From positions 5,146,001-5,210,000 of the forward strand of contig NC_066273.1 in assembly GCF_905404315.1 (NCBI RefSeq): a stretch of DNA of 64,000 nucleotides, read 5' to 3'. Shown piece by piece: positions 37,501-52,500 of the stretch (positions are counted from its first letter, which is position 1; every line of letters begins with the position of its first letter). The stretch comes from Leptidea sinapis (taxonomy: Eukaryota > Arthropoda > Insecta > Lepidoptera > Pieridae). The notes below the pieces were generated by a model. The model was not told the origin of the DNA. It did no database searches and saw nothing but the letters and a program-made list of their open reading frames with translations. A program made the position numbers and the translations under genes.

Positions 37501-40500
37501 TTATCTTTCATCGTTCGCAATTTAAATGCAAACCCATGCAAAAAGATTCAATGTGTGTTGGGGCTTGGGTATTTTTATTGAGCGATTTTATAAGGTGAAT
37601 TGTTTCGAGGGACTCGAATTAAACATTCGGAATTTCACGCAGGAATAGATTTTAGGTGAACGCGGAGTGGCGGTTATAAATGGTTTGAATACTTTTAACT
37701 AGAACTACACTATTTCGACGAAAAGATTCCTACATGAAAAGTAAAAAAGACAATTATGTTTATCTAGTTATAAAGCAGCAAAAATGCCTGCAGGCTGCCT
37801 ATATGTTGTCCCGACCTCTTGCAAAATTATAATAAAATCTATTCAGTAGTTTGCGTTTTGTACGGCCATAAATATAGATAAACGGACAAACAGAAAACAC
37901 ATTTTACCACTTTGGAAATGTCTCTCGCGCAAACTATCTAGTTTAGAAAAAAAAATATTAGTAACCTCAATATCATTTTTGATCAGACCTATCCATAGAT
38001 ACCCCACACGTATGGTATAAAAATTTTTGAGTTTAAGTTCTAAGTATGGGGAACACCTTGTTTTTATTTTCTATCTTTATGTGAAAATGTTAATGCGGTT
38101 CACAGAATACATCTATGTACCAAGTTTCAACAGTATAACATACCTACACGGACAGACAGACAGACAGACAGACATGACGAAATTATGAGGGTTCCTTTTT
38201 TGCCATTTTGCTACGGAACCCTAACCAAGACACATATGACGTAAAAGAGGGACTAGAAATATGACGTAAAACTATAGGATGTGAGATGTTTTATTTACAT
38301 TCGAAGGCCCAAATATTTTTGAGGTGTCAGAAATCCATATTTCGTGACATAGAGGGTTCGTTGAGCGATAAAATTTATTTTCCCATCATGCTTCCCGTAT
38401 ATATCCTTATTATATTTTCTCGTATAAAATTCGCTATCGCGTTGAGGAAATTGATATATTTGCATAGCATTAAGGTTTTCTTGAACCTTATATTATTATT
38501 GGTCTTTAAATGGGAATACAATGTATAATCATTTAAAGGAGGACTCTATAGATTAATAAACTTTATTGACGGCTCATACAGTCCAATGGTTAGTGACGCT
38601 GACTATTGTGCTAGGGGTCCTGGGTTCGAGCCCCGATGGGTGTAAACGTTTGCATGATGAAAATGAATGTAGTATATATGTACACATAGTATATGTTTAA
38701 TATGTCTCATTTGGGGCTATAGTAACTAACTAAGTGCTATTTAGTTATGTTATGCGATCGTACGGGACCCTTCATACAAAAGTCCGACTCGCTCTTGCCC
38801 CATTTTTTGGACTTACACTACTATCTTCTTTAACTTCGTTCTCGTTAAATAATAGCAAGTAATACATTATAACCAACAAGGAACTCCAAATACATTAGTA
38901 TCAATATACTAAATACTGAAATCCATCATTGATTTTAGTATAACCTATGACATTCATAATATATTAAATTATGCATATTACATTTTAAATGCATCAAAGC
39001 AACAGACACACATCTAAACATAGATACATATATCAGTCTGTAATATATACATATCGTTCGTGCTGTGTCTAGTAGAGCTGTTGCCAAAGTATATCAGGGG
39101 TCATCCAGGGGTCGCTATTCGGTCATAATTTATATTTTTAAGTTCTTTAATTAAATGGTAAGTGTAGACGATACATTCGTCTATACAACAATACATATAA
39201 AACATTGACATTTTAGAATTATTAAGCGACAAAAAGTGATGTGTGTCCGATAAACCTTTTAACATAATATGGAAACAAGAATTTATAACAATAATAACAT
39301 AATTATATATCATAGGTACAGAATCCTTTGATTGGGTCCTTTTATAAATTGCGATTTATAAAAGAAATAAAAGTATGCTAATCTCCAAAAAAAATAACAA
39401 AAATCAAGCTATCAAAATTTATCAAGCAATCTTTTTATCAAATTTTTATGTATGTGTTGAATTTAATGAAGAGCGAAATTGGTACGGCACAGACCAATAA
39501 AAGAAAAATTTCAATACTGATTCTAAAGTTTAACGGTTCCAAGTAGCTTAAAGATATTGAAGAAGCAAACAAAAACGTCACATTAAAAAACACGATTCAT
39601 TCACATCACAACACTCAATGTCAGGTAAACGATTATCTATAGCGAGTCTTGCGTAACCCATTGTGCAATTTTACACCAAGTTCAGGCGGAAGCATTAAAA
39701 TTCTTTCTACGTAGGTACAAAAGAATAAGTTTTAAGAAACGTTTGATGGTGCATGAGAATCGAGCAACAATGGCCTGAAATACCAAAGGAAAATGCTAGT
39801 TTGACATTCTGAGTACTTTATGGTACCGACAATGCTTAAAATGGATTCGATGAATTTATTACATGCAGATACTCATCTTAATATATTTAATCAGTGTCCT
39901 GATGTTTGTTTCCAGTGAACTCCTAAACTAAACAACCGATTTTAATGGAGATTACTTCAAGGAGGGCTTTCGATTTGGGACCCATAATTATGTTTATTTC
40001 CAATATTTGTTTTGTATGGACATATTTTCTATAAGAGAATTTATTAACGCACGGTTTGACAGTTCTGCTGTGAAACAATTTCATTATTAAAAACAGGGAA
40101 CATATTTTACGAAATAATTCTGATGAAATTTGATTGAGAAATTCATAAAAAAAACAGTATTTTATTTATTATGTACAGAACAACGTCTGTCGGGTCAGCT
40201 AGTATTGATATAATTGTTTACTTAAATATATTTTTCGAAGTATTTTAGCATAAATTTAAGATTTATTGGGGCAGACAGAACCAGTAAATTTTATGTAATT
40301 ATTTACTTTATTTTACTTGCATTTTTATGCATGCCGCAGCCATCAGCCAGTCAGGAGGTTAGCCCTTTCATTCAATTGAATGGTTAAATATAATAAAATC
40401 CTCACGAAGAAAAACTTTACATTTAATATTTTTTCAAAATAATAATTGCTGTGTGATCTACAGAAAATACCAAATCCAAGTACTTATAGAATCTTTAACA

Positions 40501-43500
40501 GTTTGGTTCAAAGAAACAAAACAAACAGAAAGTTTTGCATGATCATGAAGAAGTCAAGACAACACAATATTATGATCCTTGATGTCGCGGGCAGTAGCTA
40601 GTAGTAATATATAAGATTATAACAGTAAATTATCATTCTCATATTTATATTTATGAGCATTATATTTAACATTATCAAAAAATTGTCACCTTTTTGCTAG
40701 CGACGTCTACATCACGAGAAACAAAGAATTATTACTAGCTCTAGCCTAAAATACACCAAAGTTTAAAGAGTAAATGTGTAGGTACACGTTTATCAAATAG
40801 ACGCAGTCACTTTTCAGTAACTTGTCACTCAAAAGAAATTTAAAATTTTATTAAGAAATGGATCTGTTGTAAACCTTATTACTCAACTGAAAATTACATT
40901 GACGATGAGACGGCCTGGGATTAGATTATGATTGTCATTAACAATTACTAAAGTATCTACATTATATTAATGGAAATCATTTTTTAAAGAGCCCGAATTG
41001 ATATTTGGAGTTTCTTATTATAATCTAACCATAGGCTTATTGTAAAGTAGCCCTTGGGGGATTGCTGACATAATTATGGAGTCAAGTTCCCCCCTGGAAC
41101 ACTGTTAGCTATCACAATATAGCATGAACAGTTTAAAGCGAATAATGTTAAGTTCTTTTGTGTTGTTTTTAAATGAATAAACTAATCTAAGCTCAGCGAT
41201 AATCCAATAATACATATTCAATAATAATCCCTTAAACTTAGCTCGACTTATGGGCATTTATTTTAGCGTAACATTCAACCACTTCGCTAGGTGTTTTGTA
41301 GGCTAGATCTCCAATTACCTGGCTGCCTGCGACAAAAGCATATACCCTTTGGTGGAATTTATAATTTCGAAGATTCCTGCGTCTAATCCTACTAATATCT
41401 TCCCTTTCTTGGCGTGCGTCCGTGCAGAATAGGATGTCACTATGCCAACTTAATGGCTGACAGGCTAGCCCTACATGTTGCAGTATAACAACTCTCTCTG
41501 TTATCCCTACTAAAGCATTTTATTGAGATAATACCTTTAGTTGCGAATGCAACGGGCAACTACTAGTCTTACTATATCTCTTTAATATTATTCAAACCAT
41601 GTCAAATGTATTCTATTAGATCAAAAAATTACAGTTTTGAAAGTCAAAAGTTGTACCTACAATTTACCTGTAATGCAATATCTAAACGTCATAATTTTTG
41701 TTTTCGTATCAGCATTATTAATATCTTTGACTACACACAGCTATACATTCTTTGATCAGGGAATCATGTTAATCATAATGAGATAATCAATTTCATTTTA
41801 TTGAACTTCATTAGATATTCAATGAGGTAACATCAAGGCTTCCCCTCCGTCTACTAAGTAGTTTTAAATCACCTGCCTTTATATGTTACTCATAATTTAA
41901 TATTATTAATGGATTATGTGAAATTAAGACATATTTAGGCAATGTTATCCATTTATCTCAACGGCACGAATGTAATTTCGATAATTATAGAAAAAAAGAG
42001 ATGTTATGAGAATAATTGATGTTTGTTGCATGAGTGAAATATGATTTTATTATAATCTTATATCTTTAAACGAGAAATTCTTGAATATATTATGAATCTC
42101 GGAAACGGCTCCTTCGATATTAATGAAATTTAGTATACGGGTAGTTTCGGCGGCGAGAAATCGATCTAGCTTGGTTTCAATTTTAAAAAATGTATTTTTA
42201 TCCGTGTTTTAATGAGAAACAGCTACAATAGCATTAGAATACAAAGGTAAATTTCGCCACTATATACAAGACTGTAGTAGCTCAGATTCGGACATTGGGT
42301 TATCCGGAAAGCAGAGGACCCCGGTTCAACTCCAAATGTCTTTTTAATTTTTTTTTATTAGTCAAGTTTTGTACATTCTTAAAAATCCAAGCAAGGCTCG
42401 GTCGTCCAGATATTACTAATTAAACTTAATGATCATAAATACAAACAAGTTGGTGTTTACGATAATATTTCCCACAATTCTATCCTCTGATATTTAGAAT
42501 GTTTCTGCATTTATATGAATATTTATATTTAGATTGATAATAATATTGATAAATTTGCGAGCAATTTGGTGCAGTACCTACATGTCTGTCTTGAGTAACG
42601 GGTATCGATTCAATCTTCGCTCGGACCACTTAATATTTTTGTATGTATTGTAAAGCTGAAGATTTTTAAAGTAATACATTTCTTGAGACGTTAGGGAAAT
42701 TAAAAGGTTAAATGGTCATTTGTTTCATAGACTAAATTAACAAAAGTATGCGGTAAGATAAAGATTAATAATTATATTTCACTTTAATACTTTATTACAA
42801 TATTGTTCTTTCTACAAACGTAAGATTGAACGAGAATAAATTTATTTAAGGATTTTATTTTGTTACGCCAAAGAAATATAACTTCTTGCGTGCGTACTAT
42901 AATTTTTATTTCAAAGCCCCAATCTATGCATTTGTCAATATGATTTCAATAAGTAGTTGTTTTTATATATCACAGCCAGATTCATTAGTTACGAAATAGT
43001 ACTGGCAGACCAGGTAAAATAGTATAGTTTCTAGATCTTATTCATCTACACTACTTGCACTGTCATCATCATCATCAACAGCCGGAAGACGTCCACTGCT
43101 GGAGAAAGGCCTCCCCCTCCTGTCCTCCTCTGTCATACGAACACTGACCTATATAAATACCACTGGACATGCTGTTCTATATGTTTGACAGCAATTTTTT
43201 TTTTGCCTATTTGAAGCGCTACTCGCGAGCTACCAGAGAACTAATTTTGACGTATAATACAAATGGCTGCAAAGGAAAGTACAATACTCTGAAGTATTTT
43301 TAACATATTGAATTAATTTCGTTCGTTTTCCTTGTTTCTTATACTTCAAGAATCAACGTAATAAAGTACACAATTTTTTTTGTAAGTAGTTTGCCACCTT
43401 CTATGCTTTTCACAAGGTTGTCTTCACTAGTTTAAGTACCACAGACTCTCGCTACATGGCCAACAGCGCCAAAATGGCGAATATCAAACTGGCCAAAAGC

Positions 43501-46500
43501 ACTTTGACAGCCACCAGTTCAGTGTTATATATAGAAGAGGTCAGTGAATACGAAACATTGATAGCAAATAGCCAGGTTTTCCCAGTTTCCTGGATTTTCC
43601 CCCACAAACCTTATGTATTAGGTTCTAAGCATAATAAAGTTTTATCTCTCAACTCGTAGATAGGGTTGTAGAAATAAGTTTTCTGATACCTACATATATA
43701 AGGCTTAAATGTAAATTGCTTTAGTAAGTAGATTATAAGTAATTTTGTATATATATTTTACTATCAAATATAGAAATTTGGAATTTAATTTTTTTTATAC
43801 GAAACATTGACTGAAAACTTAAGCTTATATCTTCCAAACCTAATTGATCACACATTACATTAAGTTGTACAATAATACATTTATTATCGCTAGGATACAG
43901 GTGTTTGTAGCCCGCATGCACCTTGCATACGAATTAGATAACTACATGATATGTATAACAAAACATTGTTGAAGAATGGTCGCCGTGAATGACGTCATGT
44001 TACGAGACTGACACGTGTGTTAAAAGACAATTATAAATTGTAGAAGTTCATATTTTAGTACAGATTTCTATGATACGATCTTTTACGACGTTTATCGTGA
44101 ATCTCGATGCAGTGTGATAGCCACGGATGAGTAAAATAAGAAGGACTCCGCGCCGTGACATTAGTAAGTGAAGCACCGTTATGCTAGTGTGTGTGCGGTT
44201 ACGAAGGATACCCGTTACACAATTGTTTTTCCCTTAAATATCATATAGGGCCACAAATACTTTTATAGTATTGTTTTTACACTTTTTCACAACGCACGAT
44301 GGCATTTTTAAAACATTTTATTGCGACGCAAACTGATCTATCACAGACGATGGCAAATCTCATAATGGCCGCCGATCGGCTTGTAGTAGTGTAAGTGAGT
44401 GCGTGGGGCTATGTTTACCGGCTTTGTTTTGGTGCTTCACTGTTATGTAAGGTGACACGGAGTCCTTATTTTTTACTCGTCCGTGGTGGTAGCATTATAT
44501 TTTGTAATTTGGATAAAATTTGGTATAACTCATAATAAATCGACAACCCCTAGCTCTGCGGTAAGTAACCCTGCCTACTGAGCTAGAGGTCCCTTTTTCG
44601 AGTCCAGGTAGGTGCAATCATTTATATGATGAATATGAATGTTTGTTTCCGAGTCATGGATGTTTATTTGTATTTATGTTTGTTTAAGTAAGTATATTGT
44701 ATTAATGAAATCGTTGTCTTGTACCCATAGTACAGGCTTTGTCTAGTTTGGGGCATGATAATTTGTCTAAGAGTGTATCAATATTATTATTAAAAAAAAT
44801 ACGAGCAGCAGCCAGCGTAGTTTTATTTTCATCCAACCACTTGATTGGATTTCGATTAATATTTTATGGATTCTATAAGGAAAAAACCCCAAAAACGCTT
44901 CTTATAACAATGAGCTAGCCAAACAATTCTATGCTAGTCAAAATTCCGTCAAAATCGGTCGAAACTAAGTTCTAGAGTGCACCGCGTAAATATTCGCATG
45001 TTTTAGTAAACAGCTGTTTTTTTTTATTACAGTAGCAACATACACTTTTATTTTATTTACATTTGATATGAGAAACTTTAAAAAAATTGAACCGGCAGGA
45101 ACGATTTAAAATAAATTAGACACTAAGACCGATTTCACCAACTACACTTCAAACTGAGTTCAATAAAACTCAATTTTACGTAAACGAGTTCAAATCTTGA
45201 TCTCGATTAAAAATACAGCGATTTCACTAATACCTTTTGAACGTGTTGACATTAACTGAGTTTACATGTCATAAACAATAGAATATGCTTGAAATACCTG
45301 TCAAAACTGTCATCGATAAGTAATCTATTCTATTCTTCCTACTGTGACTTCTGTGGAAACTAAAGTATTGGCTAACTTGTGGTAGCCAATGTCGTAAGTT
45401 TCATGAACAAAATAAAAATAATTGTTAAATGTCAATGTTTCTACTACGATAACGACAGTGACAGCTCTTGAACGCGATCAAATATGTTGATCGTCCAATA
45501 TTCCGCGGTCAGCATTTAAACGCGTTTAGGCTATAAATGCGTTTGGTTTGTATTGATTAAATCAGAATTGAATCTATAAACTCGTTTACAGGCGTAAGGT
45601 TAGGTTAGCTTAAGTTAGGCTAGGTTGAAGGTGTTCTAATCGCATCCTACTGCAATGGTGAAATCGGGTCTTTATAAAGTCGGTGTCATGTATGACAAGT
45701 GATGACAGCCTAACTCTTCTAGTATACTGATGTTATGTTCCCTTCCACAGAGGTCAATATAGGAAGAACAGAATGGATGTTCTGTTAATAAATAAGTGAA
45801 TTTCCTAGAAACTGTCATAACCATAATGTTAACACCAAGAACAGTCAGAAACTTATAATGCCTAGTACTCGGCTGAGTCGAGATAGTAAGTCTTTTGTAG
45901 GGCGATATACTCGTATATGCAATTAAAACAAAATCCCAGAATATGTTCAATACAAAAGTAGCTATTACGTTATTCAAAAGATTTGTTAAAAAACGTTTGT
46001 GTTGTAAAGGTTGGGTACCACAAATTGGGAATGGCTCAATCAATCAATCAATGTACCTCAGGCTATTAAATAATAAGTTTAATTGTGCAATATTACTTTG
46101 TAAACATATCTGTTGGATTAAAAAAAGCCCGCTGAGTTTGTTGCGCCCATTCTTCGCAGGTCTGAGGCATTCGTTTTGGAATGGGCGGTAGTTTTTTGAC
46201 TTTAATAAGTTATGTCACATCCTAGTTTGAATAAAAATATTTGAAATATGAATTTGAAAGTTAATAAAGCAGACGAAATGGAACATAGAAGTCATTTAAT
46301 TCAAGGTTACACTTTGCGACGAAACACAAAATTAATTATTTTTGTATACGGGTTGTCGTAGGATAAAATATTAAGAAACACGCAAACTTTATAGTTGTAT
46401 AGATTCTCTTTGTTTTAATTTATGTCCACCATCATGGCCACAAAGGGCTTCATTGCGGTTTTAGAAATGTAAAAAGTGCTAAGGAAATGTTGAAAAGGCT

Positions 46501-49500
46501 TCATTGTCGACAACACTGTTTTTAACATATAAGTGAAAAGCTGACTTCCGTTGAAACAATAGATTTTTTCACAAGCCAATCAACACATACAGTCCACATT
46601 GATTATAGCCTCTGGGACTGATTGCAGGTCTAAATGAGAAAAAGAAGTTATGCTTCTTTGCATAAAAATAGGTATTCCTCGTGCTATTCTACGTTTGTAG
46701 AAAGAACAGTATTGTAATCTTGCAAAGATGGCTTTGAGAATTAATTATTCAATAACGAATACGGCTGTACGGGCTTGAACCCTTTGCCCGTCCTAATAAT
46801 GGACGAAGAAACCAAAAAAAAAACGACTGTCACAAACGTCAGAAAAATTTGGTAACCAACTTCACCTTCTTACTTTTGTGGTAAAGTGATGCGCGCGCAT
46901 CTTAAAATTTCACTCTCATAATTTTTTCAAAACGCGCCTAAAGAAGTATGATCAACTTCAAAAACATGATAAAGTGTACAAATAAAATTTGTTCGGTTCC
47001 GTGAACCGAACGGTTAGCTCAGTTGTTTAGAGCACCGGCACGAAACGCCTCCGGCGTGGGTTTGAATCCCGCATAGTTCATAAAATTTTGTTCTTCAAAT
47101 TTTTATTTGTGTATTAATCTTAGAAGTGAGGGTTATCACTTTAAAAAAACATAACATATTGTTTATGATACAGTGTAATCGCAATGTGACAAACTTTTAT
47201 ATACTTACCTCTAAAGAATACAATCTAGTCTTACGTGGGAACGTATCAAGGAAGGTATGATTAGATCAATTTATAAGGAAATGCCAATTTATTAACAATT
47301 CAAAAAACGCGTTCACTACAACCGCTACGTGTTAGGACTGGGTTAGTTTAAAACGACTCTAATGCTATTGGTAATCGCGACACGGTGGGTAACGTGAGCT
47401 GGTTGTTACATTGCGGGTGTTAAGTATGCGTGGTTTGTCGACGACAAAGTGTGGAGGGGATCTATTACAAATTATACGACTTTGAAGTTTGAACTGCCGA
47501 TAAAGAAGGGTTTAAATAGTATCTGGCCCATTAAAGTATTTTCAGGATGGAATGTTTTTTTTTTTTCATGAAATAGGAAAGGTAGCGATGGTAAATGATT
47601 ATCGCTAACCATAATCTCTTGCAACATCAGAGATATCGATCATGGCCGGCCTTTTAGGTAGGTGTAAGTGCATTTTGAAGGCAGGTGGGCCTTATTAATT
47701 CAATTTGCAGCACGTTTTTGCAATCAACGGTTGGCAATAAGGTGCTGTGTTTACGATACTAGATGATATATCTAAAAATAACTGCCAACATAATGTAACA
47801 ACTCAAAAATTCTCACAAACTCACCAACAGATTTTTAACGGACAAACGCTATCAAATGCATACAGTCCTTTTAGGAAGAAATAAAAGAATAAAAGACTAA
47901 ATTGTTCCAAAGATCTACACTGTTCTTCCTAATTAAAGTTAAATAATAACGGCCGTTCTAAATATACTACCTATAAATTACTACCTTCTACTGTCAGTAA
48001 TTAGCTGTCAATAATCTGAAGCTGTCCCAATATGTCCCGCTAAGTCATTCTTATCACATTGATACGCGTGCAATTTCCATACAAACTTCTATCGCTGGTA
48101 AGCTATACGTCCTACCATTGACAGACAGCGTGTACGGATAAGGTGAGTTACCGTCGATAAGTTTATTTGGACAGAAAAGTCAACGATAGTTACGATTTTT
48201 ATCTCTAGTAGGCCACAACCAGAGATAGACTGAATATTGGGAACGGCCGTTAGTAGACATGAAAAACATACAAAAGGGCACATAGCATTAAAACCAAGAG
48301 CTGATATTTCAAATCGTTAAGGAATTTCGTAATTTTGTGAGCAATAACCCATGACAAATGGCGGTCTAGGAATTTTTACGACCAATCAAATTGTACTTCC
48401 GATAGGCGTAGACCCGCGAGTTAAATTCGATTGAATCATGCTTTAATTTATTCCTGAGCCGATGAAATTAATAGCTGATACATTCCCCTCAAATAAGCTT
48501 AAATGAAACCTTTCACTAGAATTAACTCTCGGTAAAGCCATATTTGAGGGACAGCTTGGTAATTATTATTTTTCTGGAGCATTTGAGATTGTAATTGTTA
48601 AGTATATTTCCGATAAATAAAGTAAATTAAATATAAACTCATTTTGATATAATTTAACGGATATTCGATAGCGTGGTTCTTTATTTAAACATGCATTTAA
48701 TTATTATTCAGTTCTAATCACATTGTTGGTTATTTATCATTCGTTCGTGCACAGTTTACAACTCGCTTCCAAAAACTCAACAGCTTTGGGAATAACGAAC
48801 AAACGAATTCTTGTGAAACGTAACGTGAATACAAAATATATTTAACGATTAAAAGTGTATTTTTATAACATTCTGAATTATATAAGTACCTAACATACAT
48901 AGAGCAAAATTCCATTTTCATAAGCTCTATATCTATATAATATAATCTGTGTGTATCTTTGTAAAAAAAATCTTTTAAGGTAAATTTCATCACTTTTAAG
49001 ATGTCTGATTTACCTCAAAATTTGTTGATGTATCAAGGACAATATTATTACAATAAGTATAATTTATAGCTTCGGTTTTCATAACAAGGGTGTGATAGGT
49101 ACTTTCTTATATGATGATCTTCAGACTAAAAAACAAAAATATATTATAACTGAAAGAACTAAAAAACCCGCCGTGATAGCACACGCCAACAAAAGTAGAC
49201 GTAAAAGAAATTATAGTTGAAAGAACTTAACAATCCGCTTTAAAAGCAAACCTATGTAAAAGCAGACAATAATTTTAATAAAATATGAAGAGTTTGTTAG
49301 CGGCTCCGCTGAGAATTGTATTGATATTAATAATAATAAACCTTGTTTTCTAAATTGCTTTACAAGAAAACCCAAGCTCGTTAGGTCTCCAATTGTATGG
49401 CAAATACAGTCTATATTTTTAGGGAGCACTTGCTCAGAAGATTTTGCATGAACCGGCAACTGCCCCAAGTGAAACAGCCGGTACACGACGTCGTCGCAAA

Positions 49501-52500
49501 CAATGCCAATTTAGTGATCAGTCAGAATATGCAAGACCTAAATTATTTTATATTAACTTATCATTAGTATGGCAAGGCATAATATTATAAAATATAAACG
49601 AAAATAATGAGAACGCGCTGATTAAATCACTGTTAAAACCACAATTAATACAATTTACAGTAATTCGACCAAGCCTTAACAAAAGATTCCCATTTCCATG
49701 TGATTACTTGTGGGAATATCGCTATATTAAAATATTTATGCGAATTCACATAGCTTCTTATAAAACATTTATGGGCTATTGTGTTGGAGAACAAAATTGG
49801 TTCGTTTAGAATTTTGATGTGCTATGAAGTATAAGTTCGGGAAGCTTCGAAAAAGCTTCTTGTCCTAAATACCCCAGTGTCGGAAGACCAAGGTTTACAA
49901 CTAGTGTGTGTTGCCAGTGATGACATAGGTACGGTACGCAGACGTGGGTAGGACGCTAACTATGGGTCTGATGAGAAGGTTGCTCAAAGGGCAATGGAGA
50001 GAGCTATGCTCGGAGTTACCCTGCGAGATCGAATCAGAAATGAGGAGATTCGTATGAGAACCAAAGTGACCGACATAGCCCAAATAATTGCGAAACTGAA
50101 GTGACAGTTGGCAGGGCACATATTTCGACGGATAGATGGCCGTTGGGGCTATAAAGTCCTCGAATGGCGACCACGTACAGGAAGATGTGGTGTTGGTAGG
50201 GCCCCCACAAGATGGACCGACGATCTGGTCAAGATCGCCGGAATACATTGGATGAGGGCAGCACAGGACCAATCGTCGTGGACCTGTTCCAGCTGATGAT
50301 GATGATGAAGTATATGTGTTTAATTATGATCAAAACGTTTACTTTTTTATTTTATTTACTTTAGAATTGGATGTTATTGTTTGGATACGAGGCATGAACA
50401 CTAAAATTAAAGGAAATATATTGTATATTGAAGTGAAAACTTCTGAAGGTATGCATGCTCGGGTAAAGTTGGTTCGCGTTGACTCAACGCAGCGTGATTA
50501 GTCAGAGCAAAATTTACCAGAGAAATTTTTGTTATACACAGTTATAATATTGCTTTAATATATAAGAGGGGCAGACGGGCAAGAGGTTCACGTGATTAGG
50601 AAGTGGTGAGGAAGCCACTTAAGGACATCCACAACACAAGGGTGAAGAGATGAGATACCAGCCTTGAAGGCGGCTCTAACTTTAAAGGTACCCTAAGTAG
50701 CACATCTCATCTATGCAGTGTTAGTAACTATGTATCTAGTTACGTACCTTGGCTGACACCGACTCCAAAAATAACAATAATCGTAACCAGAATTCGATTA
50801 ATTAATTAGATTGTATAAAAATTATTATTTATATACTTTTTAGTGCATACTATATTCGTTTTGAAGTAGGTTGTTTTTTTCTTAAATTTTTTTGTAGTGA
50901 TAAATTAGTTTTGATTTGATTGATGTTTTTACTTGTCTTGTGGTCCTAAACACACAGTTTTCGAAACACACCTCAAAGAAGGACAAACGTCAGAATGAGG
51001 AGAATTGAGATCCATCATCTCAGGGTTTTTGTTTTTGAATCGATTAAAATGAAGGAAACACTGAAAATGTACTTTTAGTCTAAAAGCTTGTTAAAAATAC
51101 ATCAGTGAACGTTCAAAAAACAAAAAGACGATTAATTGTACAACAAAAATTATTTAAAACACCGCCATAAAAATCGCATGTAAAGCACATTTCGATTTAA
51201 TTTATCGTTTAGTTTTTATCAGCTACAAAGAAATGACAACTGTTATGGTTCGGTGCTTGGACGTTGACATGCGACACCGCAAACGGCTCGCCCATTGTTT
51301 TAATTTTTATGTAACACAGGTATTGTATTATTTATGAGATAAAAGAAAGGACTGTTGACTGATGTAACATAAGAATGCCAAAACGAGTACCTACAGCATC
51401 AACACAAAGTTTTAACAATATAAAATAATATTAAATAGAAGTAAAGAATATAAAAAATTGTTGTGGGTGAAGAAAAAAGGTAAATTTAATATCCCAGGCA
51501 TGTAGAAAGGGATTTTAAGGTAGAACGATTGTGTAAGGAACGAATGTATGAATGATAAAATATTAGCACGCTTAATCCTATAAAAAAGGGCAAAAATGAT
51601 ATTTCTTAGGATGTAAGTAATTGAAAATATCCTTTTTCGTCTGTTTTGATAAAGGCCGCAATAAACAAAACAACCATGACCATTCAAATGATTAAGTATT
51701 CATCCAAGTGTTCAAAATATCACAAAAAACTCCAACTGGTTATCGGATTACCGTAAAATTATCTGCGGTTAATTTGATATAGAGATTTGTGCCTGTGAGG
51801 GCATAACTTTGGAGATGACCGCAATTAAACACGCCCTTGAGGAGATTAATTGTATTAATAACTGACTAATTTACAGAGCATTGTGTGAATATTTAATTAA
51901 AGGAGGTTTGCTACGCGACGTCATTTAAATTAACTATTTTTTATTTATTAAAAACAGAGTATATAAATACGACCTCAAATTTATATATTTGGGAAGAATT
52001 TGAATAAAGAGAAATATAGTTCATTTTAAAAGGTGTTATTTTACTTATCCTTCTTGTCTTTACCAATATTCTAAAGCTGTGGAATGAGCTTTCTTGTGCG
52101 GTGTGTCCGGGACGATACTACGTAGGTACCTTCAAAAAAAAAGCGCGTACACCTTCCTTAAAGGCCGCATCGCTCCTGTGATTCCTCTGGTGTTGCAAGA
52201 GAATGTGGGTGGCGATGATCACTTAACACCAGGTGACTTGTACGCTCGTTTGTCCTCCTTTTTCCATATAAAAAAAGGTGAAGTTTTTCGGTCGTTTGAA
52301 TGCGGTAATGTAACTGAATATTTTTGTAGGTGATTGATCGACGGATTTATTAAGAATACTATAAGCTATTTAGCATTAGTCTACACATCTGAACTAGCCC
52401 TAATTATTGATTTTAGAGTCCGAAGAAAAAGAGCAGCGCTCCCGAACCGTATAAATGTTACGTCATTACCAAAAATATAAAATTATTGAAACTTTTTTGA

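Noticed and set aside
38286..38528. Small membrane protein gene
   Set aside because: Hydrophobic frame in AT-rich intron sequence, no conserved motif or transcript signal.
41440..41540. Mitochondrial 16S rRNA insertion (CTGTTATCCCTA motif)
   Set aside because: The match is only about 12 bases; flanking sequence does not follow rRNA and the reverse strand is an open frame.
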